A stretch of 64,000 bases of DNA from Bacillus halotolerans (lineage in GTDB: Bacteria; Bacillota; Bacilli; Bacillales; Bacillaceae), in contig NZ_LPVF01000001.1 in assembly GCF_001517105.1 (NCBI RefSeq), positions 248,001 to 312,000 on the forward strand, written 5' to 3'. A program made the position numbers and the translations under genes. Shown piece after piece: positions 58,080 to 64,000 of this stretch (positions are counted from its first letter, which is position 1; every line of letters starts with the position of its first letter). Under the pieces are notes generated by a model. It searched no databases. It saw only the letters and a list, made by a program, of their open reading frames with translations, and was not told the DNA's origin.

Positions 58080-58911
58080 ATCACAAAAATTATATGCTTA
58101 TCTTTCAGGGCTCATCGCAGCCCTGTCTCTGTTTATTTTTTATGTGTCCGCCGAGCAGTCGGAGGGCTTTCTGATCATTTGCATCACATTTGTCGTGATC
58201 GGGGCCGGCATTTGGTTCGGTCCGATTTACGCGCTGGCGGTCACCTTAATCGTTCTCTTTGTTCTCGGCACGCTTATGATGTTTTTTCAGACTGGACAGG
58301 CTGTGATGTTTTCGGCTGAAGACGGGCTGCGCATGCTTATCGTATGGGGAATTGCGCTTTTGCTGTTTTCCTTTATATCAGGAAGAATCCATGATATCGC
58401 AGCAGAGCTGCGCCGTTCAGTCAAACGTCTTCAATCTGAAATCAAAAGCTTCGTGGCTGTCGATAGAGTGACGGGCTTTGATAATAAGCAAAGAATGAAA
58501 CTGGAACTGTCAGAGGAAATCAAACGGGCGGAGCGCTACGGCAATTCCTTTGTCTTTTTGCTGCTTCATATGCATTATTTCAAGGAATTTAAGTCTCTGT
58601 ACGGGGAGAAAGAGACCGACCTTCTCTTTCAATTCGTCAGCCGGCAAATCAGGTCAAGCGTCCGGGAAACGGATAAAAAATTCCGCCCCTCTGACGAGCG
58701 CTTCGGCATTGTGCTGACACACACGCCGGCTGAACATATGCCGGCCGTCCTGACAAAGCTGAAAAAACAGCTGGACACGTATCAGCTGACAAACGGAAAG
58801 TATGTGTCGCTTACGTTCCATGTCTGTTATTTACCTTATCGAAGAGATATAAGGACGGCTGATCAATTTTTAGAAGAACTGGAAAACGAGATGATGATGA
58901 ATGAACTTTAA
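58060..58911 (+). CDS. ydaK: Degenerate GGDEF, c-di-GMP effector protein YdaK
   Basis: A 283-residue protein: four membrane segments (about 10-110), then a GGDEF-like domain (about 140-280, VDRVTGFDNKQRMKLEL). At the signature site the sequence is RPSDERFGIVL, where active cyclases have GG(D/E)EF followed by AIVL, so it should not synthesise c-di-GMP. B. subtilis YdaK has been shown to bind c-di-GMP as an effector of EPS production. It overlaps both neighbours (20 bases with ydaJ, 11 with ydaL). Confidence 0.92.
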   Translation: MKRSFNESQKLYAYLSGLIAALSLFIFYVSAEQSEGFLIICITFVVIGAGIWFGPIYALAVTLIVLFVLGTLMMFFQTGQAVMFSAEDGLRMLIVWGIALLLFSFISGRIHDIAAELRRSVKRLQSEIKSFVAVDRVTGFDNKQRMKLELSEEIKRAERYGNSFVFLLLHMHYFKEFKSLYGEKETDLLFQFVSRQIRSSVRETDKKFRPSDERFGIVLTHTPAEHMPAVLTKLKKQLDTYQLTNGKYVSLTFHVCYLPYRRDIRTADQFLEELENEMMMNEL

Positions 58912-60631
58912 AAGAATAACGCTACTCTGCGTGTCCGTTCTGATGCTGACAGCTATTGCTTCTATGCCTATTTCTGCCCAAGCGAAGGGGGAGGATTCCG
59001 GCATTCTCATCATCTATTCAACCTTGGACGGCAAAGAGTCGCCTCAAGTCAAAATGCTCGATTTATTGGCCGGCCATTTTGCAACTCATGTCACGGTCAG
59101 AAAAGATTCGGATGTTACAGCATCTGATGTGAAAGGCAAAGAACATGTCATCTATTACGGGCAAACGAAAAGAAAGCTCAGCAAAAAACTGGCGTCGCTT
59201 ATCAGCGGCGTAAAAAAACCTGTCGTCGCCATCGGCTATAACGCCGGACAAATCAGCCAATTTTCCGGTCTTTCCTTAACCCGCAAAGAACATGTCTATC
59301 AGATTCACAGCAGCACGGAAAAAAACGATGTCTCCTTAGAGAGCGGGCTTAACGTGCTGAGCGTATCAGGCCTGAAAGGAAAGGGGCTGTATACCTTTAA
59401 ATCTGATGACGGCAAAACGAGTCCGTTTATATGGAAAACGGATAAATCAAATGTGTACATCGGCTTAACCAATCTGTTAAATGACAATCTGATTGTGGCG
59501 AAAGAGCTTCGAGAAGCATTTGGAGAGGAGGCCGGAACCGCGCTTTTATATTTGCGGCTGGAGGATATCAGCCCGATGTCTGATGAAACATTGCTGCTTC
59601 AAGCTGGTACATATCTGTACAAGAGACATGTGCCTTTTATTATGTCAGTCATTCCGGTGTATCTGAATCCGGAAACAGGCGATAAAGTGTATTTGTCTGA
59701 TAAACCGAAGATGGTGAAGGTATTGAAAAAACTGCAAAGCATGGGCGGCAGTATCATTGTTCACGGCTACACACACGCCTATCGCCACAGTGAAACCGGA
59801 GAGGGCTTCGAATTTTGGGATGCCAAGGCGGACCAGCCGATCACTTCCGAAAATGCCGATGACACTCCGTCCATTTTGGAAAAGGAACAGGCTTTTCCGA
59901 ACGAACAGGCCTACAAGAGCTATTTGAAGCCGTTTCAGGAAAAGGAAGAAACATATATAAGGCAAAAGCTGACGCACGCCATTGAGGATTTAACCTCGGC
60001 AGGGCTTTATCCGCTGGCATTTGAAGCCCCGCACTATACGATGTCTGAGTACGGCTATCAAATGGCTTCACAGTATTTCTCAAGCATTTTCGGGCAGGTG
60101 CAGCTCAGCGATACAACATGGAAAACTTCCGGCGCATCCCCTTTTTTGACCAAACCAGCTATGCTGCATGGGATGACGCTGTATCCGGAAACAATCGGTT
60201 TTGTCGATACATCAAAGCAAAACCCGCTCGGCGATATGGAGGAACACATTTCTCAAATGATTGATTTTGAAGGCGGAGTGGCCGGAGGGTTTTATCACCC
60301 GTATCTTGGGATGAAATATTTGCCGGAGCTCGTTGACCAGATGGAACGCATTCCGGACAGTGAATGGCTTGATTTGAAGAAAACGCAGCAAACCGTCAAA
60401 ACGGACAAAGTGGAAATCCATACAAGCGGTGACGGAACGGTTCACGTAAAAAACAATGTAAGTGCCATTGGCGAGTTTTTCGACCACCATCGGCAAACCC
60501 CGCTGGAAAAGGCGTTATGGATTCTCTCCGCCGTTGTGCTCTTGTTTGTCGTGATGTTTGTCAGCTATACGTTTTACTTGAGAGCCACATTGAAAAAACG
60601 AATGTTTAAGGAGAGAAGAAGCCTTGGGTAA
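58901..60631 (+). CDS. ydaL: Secreted DUF2334 polysaccharide deacetylase-like protein YdaL
   Basis: A 576-residue protein with a signal peptide (about 1-28, LMLTAIASMPISAQA), a large extracytoplasmic domain (about 30-540) resembling the DUF2334/polysaccharide-deacetylase fold (RLEDISPMSDETLL, SVIPVYLNPETGD, IIVHGYTHAYRHSETGEGFEFWD, YPLAFEAPHYTMSEYG, GGFYHPYLGMKYL), and a C-terminal membrane helix (LWILSAVVLLFVVMFVSYTFYL). Probably modifies the exported polysaccharide. It overlaps ydaK by 11 bases and ydaM by 8. Confidence 0.9.
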   Translation: MNFKRITLLCVSVLMLTAIASMPISAQAKGEDSGILIIYSTLDGKESPQVKMLDLLAGHFATHVTVRKDSDVTASDVKGKEHVIYYGQTKRKLSKKLASLISGVKKPVVAIGYNAGQISQFSGLSLTRKEHVYQIHSSTEKNDVSLESGLNVLSVSGLKGKGLYTFKSDDGKTSPFIWKTDKSNVYIGLTNLLNDNLIVAKELREAFGEEAGTALLYLRLEDISPMSDETLLLQAGTYLYKRHVPFIMSVIPVYLNPETGDKVYLSDKPKMVKVLKKLQSMGGSIIVHGYTHAYRHSETGEGFEFWDAKADQPITSENADDTPSILEKEQAFPNEQAYKSYLKPFQEKEETYIRQKLTHAIEDLTSAGLYPLAFEAPHYTMSEYGYQMASQYFSSIFGQVQLSDTTWKTSGASPFLTKPAMLHGMTLYPETIGFVDTSKQNPLGDMEEHISQMIDFEGGVAGGFYHPYLGMKYLPELVDQMERIPDSEWLDLKKTQQTVKTDKVEIHTSGDGTVHVKNNVSAIGEFFDHHRQTPLEKALWILSAVVLLFVVMFVSYTFYLRATLKKRMFKERRSLG

Positions 60632-61886
60632 TACGCTGTTCTTTATCTCGCTAAGTTTAATATGGGTGATGCTTCTCTATCGCATGTTTCTCATGCAAGG
60701 CGGGTTCCGCCACTACATGACCTTCGAGCGGAACATTCCGAAGTGGAGAGAAAATATGAAGGAATTGCCGAAGGTCAGTGTGCTCATCCCGGCCCATAAT
60801 GAAGAAGTTGTCATTCGGCAGACGCTGAAGGCAATGGTGAATCTTTATTATCCGAAGGACCGGCTGGAGGTTATTGTGGTAAACGATAATTCTTCAGACC
60901 GGACGGGTGATATCGTCAATGAATTTTCCGAGAAATACGATTTTATCAAAATGGTGATCACAAAACCGCCTAACGCCGGAAAAGGAAAATCCTCGGCGCT
61001 CAACTCCGGTTTTGCTGAATCGAACGGCGATGTCATTTGTGTATATGACGCCGACAACACGCCTGAAAAAATGGCCGTGTATTATCTTGTTCTCGGTCTG
61101 ATGAATGACGAGAAGGCAGGCGCAGTGGTAGGGAAATTCCGCGTCATCAATGCGGCAAAAACGCTGCTGACGAAGTTTATCAATATTGAAACGATCTGTT
61201 TTCAGTGGATGGCCCAGGGAGGCAGATGGAAGTGGTTCAAAATCGCTACCATTCCCGGAACCAATTTCGCGATCCGCAGAAGCATTATTGAAAAGCTCGG
61301 GGGCTGGGATGATAAAGCGCTGGCTGAAGATACCGAGCTGACCATCCGGGTGTATAACCTCGGCTATCACATCCGCTTTTTCCCGGCAGCTATTACTTGG
61401 GAGCAGGAGCCGGAAACGTGGAAGGTGTGGTGGCGCCAGCGGACGAGATGGGCGCGCGGCAACCAATATGTCGTCCTGAAGTTTTTGGCGCAGTTTTTCA
61501 AACTGAAACGAAAACGGATTATCTTTGACTTGTTTTACTTTTTCTTTACGTATTTCCTGTTTTTCTTTGGCGTCATCATGTCAAACACGATATTTGTGGT
61601 CAATCTGTTTTATGATTTGCATTTGTCGGTCGGGTTTTTGGCTATGATCCTTTGGATTTTGGCGTTTTTCTTATTTATGACGGAGGTCATGATTACGTTA
61701 AGCATCGAAAAAACAGAAATGAACAGGCAAAACTTCTTTATCGTATTTCTTATGTACTTTACGTACTCGCAGGCATGGATTGTGCTCGTGATCTATTCTT
61801 TATTCGTAGAAATCAAGCACCGTTTATTCAAGCAAGAGGTCAAATGGTACAAAACAGAACGATACAATCAACATAAAAGCGGGTGA
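60624..61886 (+). CDS. ydaM: Glycosyltransferase family 2 YdaM
   Basis: A 420-residue processive GT2: N-terminal membrane helix, GT-A domain (about 40-290: KVSVLIPAHNEEVVIRQTLKAM, VNDNSSDRTG, VYDADNTPE with DxD, GTNFAIRRSIIEKLGGWDDKALAEDTEL, and acceptor motif QRTRWARGNQ, i.e. QxxRW) and C-terminal membrane helices. It polymerises and probably exports the exopolysaccharide, like BcsA, but lacks a PilZ domain. TTG start with AAGGAGAGAAGAAGCC. Overlaps ydaL by 8 bases; ydaN follows 5 bases later. Confidence 0.93.
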   Translation: MGNTLFFISLSLIWVMLLYRMFLMQGGFRHYMTFERNIPKWRENMKELPKVSVLIPAHNEEVVIRQTLKAMVNLYYPKDRLEVIVVNDNSSDRTGDIVNEFSEKYDFIKMVITKPPNAGKGKSSALNSGFAESNGDVICVYDADNTPEKMAVYYLVLGLMNDEKAGAVVGKFRVINAAKTLLTKFINIETICFQWMAQGGRWKWFKIATIPGTNFAIRRSIIEKLGGWDDKALAEDTELTIRVYNLGYHIRFFPAAITWEQEPETWKVWWRQRTRWARGNQYVVLKFLAQFFKLKRKRIIFDLFYFFFTYFLFFFGVIMSNTIFVVNLFYDLHLSVGFLAMILWILAFFLFMTEVMITLSIEKTEMNRQNFFIVFLMYFTYSQAWIVLVIYSLFVEIKHRLFKQEVKWYKTERYNQHKSG

Positions 61887-61891
61887 CCTTT

Positions 61892-64000
61892 TTGAAACAA
61901 CTACTTATTTTTCTTACAAGCTTTTTGCTCCTGGCAATGACCGGACAAGCGGCCTTCGCCCAAGAGATGCAGGTCGATGGCTCGCTTCTGGGCAAAAGCA
62001 GCCGTGAACAAGCCAAACAGCAGGTGCTGACAAACGATCTTATGACATTGTACGGATCAAAAGACAGCGCGGAACTGACATATCAGATTCCGGCAGGCGC
62101 CTCTTCCGGCAGCCAGCAATTGGTGATTGAATATGAGGCATCAGATCTTTTAATTTCTCCTTCATCGTTAACGGCTGTAATTGACAATGAACCGGTAAAA
62201 ACGTTAAAGCTAAACGGCGATCCAAAACGGAAAACACTGAAGCTGAACTTGAACAAAAGCCAGTCCGCCCCAGGCTATCACAGCGTATCACTGAAATTTT
62301 ACGGCGTCTTGAAAGAGGGCGTCTGCGTCAGACAGGATACGTCCGGCAACTGGATCAAAATTTATCCGGACAGCCGCCTGACAATGGCGGACAGCAGCAA
62401 AGCGAAGGGAATGTCACTTGAACATTACCCATACCCATTTGCCCAATCGGGAAATACAGCGGAAGAGACGGCTATTGTCATTCCGGATAACCCGAGTTCG
62501 GCAGAAATTGAAGCGGCTGTCAAAACAGAAGGTTACCTGAAAACTGCCGACAGCAGTGTCAGCATTTCATTTGTGAAGGAATCTGAAGTGAAGCAAATCG
62601 ACAAGCCGACCATTTTCATCGGAGTGGATAAGCATTGGAACGGCAAGGTGAAGAAGCTGATCAAACAAGCTGGCTTACAGGCAAAAGGAGAAAAACTTCA
62701 GCTTGCGGAGCGCGTGCTGAAAGCACAGGGCAAGCAGCAGCCGGTTCTGTTTGCACAAGCGGCATCTGATGATGTGCTCTCAGAAAAAATCAGCGTCATC
62801 ACCGATCAGACTTACACCGGCCAGCTAAGCGGGGAAACACTTTCAATTGGCAAGCTTCAGAAGGCTGAAAAGCAGGAAAGCAATAAGCTGACCCTTGAGA
62901 AATTCGGGGCAGAAGATATGACAATCGGAGCTGACAAAACATCTTCAGCACATTATTTTTATCCGGCTTCTGCGGTGATAGATCAAAACCAATCAGCCAA
63001 GCTGTCGCTTAAACTAAAGAAATCGGAAACGATTCAAGCAGCCGCGGCAGAAAGCGGTTCAGCCTCTCAAGCAGCAGAGCTGAAGGTCCTCATCAACGGT
63101 CAGCCGCACTCAGTCCGCCTTGATGAATTAGGAAAAGAAGATAAAAACGGATACTATCATGTCACGCTGAAAGTAGACCCTGAGCTGCTGCAGAAAAACC
63201 GCTACATTGATATACAGTTTATCACCACGGGCTTAAAGGAAAACAACCCTTGCAACACAACGGACGAAGAGAAATGGGTCTTCATTGATAAAAGCAGCAC
63301 ATTGTCTTACACGATCAAAGGCACATCTCCGTCAGCCGATTTTCAAGAATGGCCGCTTCCATACGCCGGAAATCAGAAACAGGCAACACTGATTGTGCTA
63401 CCTGACAGCGTGAGCAAATCCATGCTTAAGGAGCTTTCTCTCGTTACTGATTCCTTTGGAAGCGAAGCCCAGCAATCTTTCACAGTAAGGAAAGCATCTG
63501 AAGTTAAAGCGGAGGACGCAAAAGGCCGGAACTTAATTTTCATCGGCGGCATCAGCCAGTTCTCTCTTTTGAAAGAGAAATCTTCTGATCTGCTCGTGCC
63601 TCAAGCGAAAAATGGCTCGTTTGACGTGTCGGGCTTTGAAATGCTGAACGAGACGACGAAACAAGTGGCATTTACCCAAGCGTCTTTATGGGATTCACAT
63701 TATACGATGGCTGTTTTTGCGCCGCTGAAAGGAAATGGCGCGGCCGTCACAAAAGAAATCATCAGCTTTTTGAACAGCAATGATGACACGGCGACCGTCA
63801 TCAATGAAACAAACAGCCAGCAGGTGTTTACAAACCACCAGCAGCTCAAATCGGAAACAAGCAGTTCTGAAACAGAAAAAACAGCACAAGATCATGGGCA
63901 AAAACTGCTGTATATCGGCATGCTGGCTCTCATGATGGTAATTGCGGCAGCCTTCATTTGGATAACCGTTAGACAAAGAAAGAGAAAGACAGACAGAGAA
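61892..64000 (+). CDS. ydaN: BcsB-like membrane-anchored protein YdaN (to window end)
   Basis: The frame opens with TTG (KQLLIFLTSFLLLAMTGQAAFA signal peptide, cleavage near AQEM) just after ydaM, and stays open to base 64000: exactly 703 codons. That equals the length I recall for YdaN, so only the stop codon is probably missing. The extracytoplasmic region (about 25-680) resembles the BcsB cellulose-synthase partner (carbohydrate-binding and flavodoxin-like segments; GVLKEGVCVRQDTSGNWIKI and NPCNTTDEEKWVFID are conserved), followed by a membrane helix (LLYIGMLALMMVIAAAFIWI) and a basic end. It should guide the polymer made by YdaM out of the cell. Confidence 0.9.
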   Translation, partial: MKQLLIFLTSFLLLAMTGQAAFAQEMQVDGSLLGKSSREQAKQQVLTNDLMTLYGSKDSAELTYQIPAGASSGSQQLVIEYEASDLLISPSSLTAVIDNEPVKTLKLNGDPKRKTLKLNLNKSQSAPGYHSVSLKFYGVLKEGVCVRQDTSGNWIKIYPDSRLTMADSSKAKGMSLEHYPYPFAQSGNTAEETAIVIPDNPSSAEIEAAVKTEGYLKTADSSVSISFVKESEVKQIDKPTIFIGVDKHWNGKVKKLIKQAGLQAKGEKLQLAERVLKAQGKQQPVLFAQAASDDVLSEKISVITDQTYTGQLSGETLSIGKLQKAEKQESNKLTLEKFGAEDMTIGADKTSSAHYFYPASAVIDQNQSAKLSLKLKKSETIQAAAAESGSASQAAELKVLINGQPHSVRLDELGKEDKNGYYHVTLKVDPELLQKNRYIDIQFITTGLKENNPCNTTDEEKWVFIDKSSTLSYTIKGTSPSADFQEWPLPYAGNQKQATLIVLPDSVSKSMLKELSLVTDSFGSEAQQSFTVRKASEVKAEDAKGRNLIFIGGISQFSLLKEKSSDLLVPQAKNGSFDVSGFEMLNETTKQVAFTQASLWDSHYTMAVFAPLKGNGAAVTKEIISFLNSNDDTATVINETNSQQVFTNHQQLKSETSSSETEKTAQDHGQKLLYIGMLALMMVIAAAFIWITVRQRKRKTDRE

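Noticed and set aside
60894-61466. 190-codon minus-strand frame inside ydaM
   Set aside because: Antisense to conserved GT2 motifs (DxD, QxxRW); no ribosome site.

Overview
The window is chromosomal DNA of a Bacillus subtilis-group organism. Gene order follows the ycl-ycn-ycs-yda segment of the B. subtilis 168 map (gerK, yclHIJK, rapC-phrC, yclM, yclNOPQ, ycnBCDE, gab, glcU-gdh, ycnIJK, mtlAFD, ycsA, the kip/pxp operon, lipC, pbpC, ycsN, mtlR, ydaB-H, lrpC, topB, ydaJKLMN). It is probably not strain 168: several slots differ from what I remember of 168 (no sipU; extra genes beside ydzA and lrpC), and many proteins carry scattered substitutions. I see no rRNA, tRNA, CRISPR, prophage or insertion sequence. 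Gene symbols rest on recalled sequences and gene order, not on a database search.

Layout. 1-1.6 kb: end of the gerK germinant receptor operon. 1.6-6.2 kb: an ABC transporter (yclHI, minus) divergent from the two-component system yclJK. 6.2-8.0 kb: rapC-phrC quorum sensing with ComA boxes, then two tiny YjcZ-type genes. 8.1-13.6 kb: aspartokinase III, then the Fur-boxed siderophore importer yclNOPQ. 13.6-17.6 kb: multidrug exporter ycnB and its TetR gene, flavin oxidoreductase ycnD, ycnE and an ArsR regulator. 17.6-21.9 kb: GABA catabolism (gabR, gabT, gabD); gabR is interrupted by a one-base deletion. 22.0-23.7 kb: spore glucose uptake and dehydrogenase. 23.7-26.6 kb: copper genes ycnIJK. 27.1-30.3 kb: mannitol operon mtlAFD with MtlR operator and cre; mtlR itself is at 43.9 kb. 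30.4-33.6 kb: ycsA, a dienelactone-hydrolase-like gene, ycsD, ycsE and a small unlisted ORF. 33.6-39.1 kb: the nitrogen-regulated 5-oxoproline operon (pxpA/ycsF, ycsG, ycsI, kipI, kipA, kipR) behind a TnrA box and a palindromic candidate KipR operator. 39.2-43.7 kb: lipC, yczI, yczJ, pbpC, ycsN. 46.1-52.3 kb: ydaB, ydaC, stress genes ydaD-G, a 0.5-kb complex intergenic region, and the lipid II flippase gene amj. 52.3-54.5 kb: an AhpD-like gene, ydzA, an XRE regulator/membrane protein pair, lrpC. 54.6-56.8 kb: topB. 57.0-64.0 kb: the ydaJKLMN exopolysaccharide operon, whose YdaK has a degenerate GGDEF domain; ydaN runs to the last base.

I found no wholly unknown multigene system. The items most worth checking are the gabR frameshift, the structured ydaG-amj gap, the operator architecture before ycsF, the XRE/membrane pair, and the small ORFs at 9639 and 32530.
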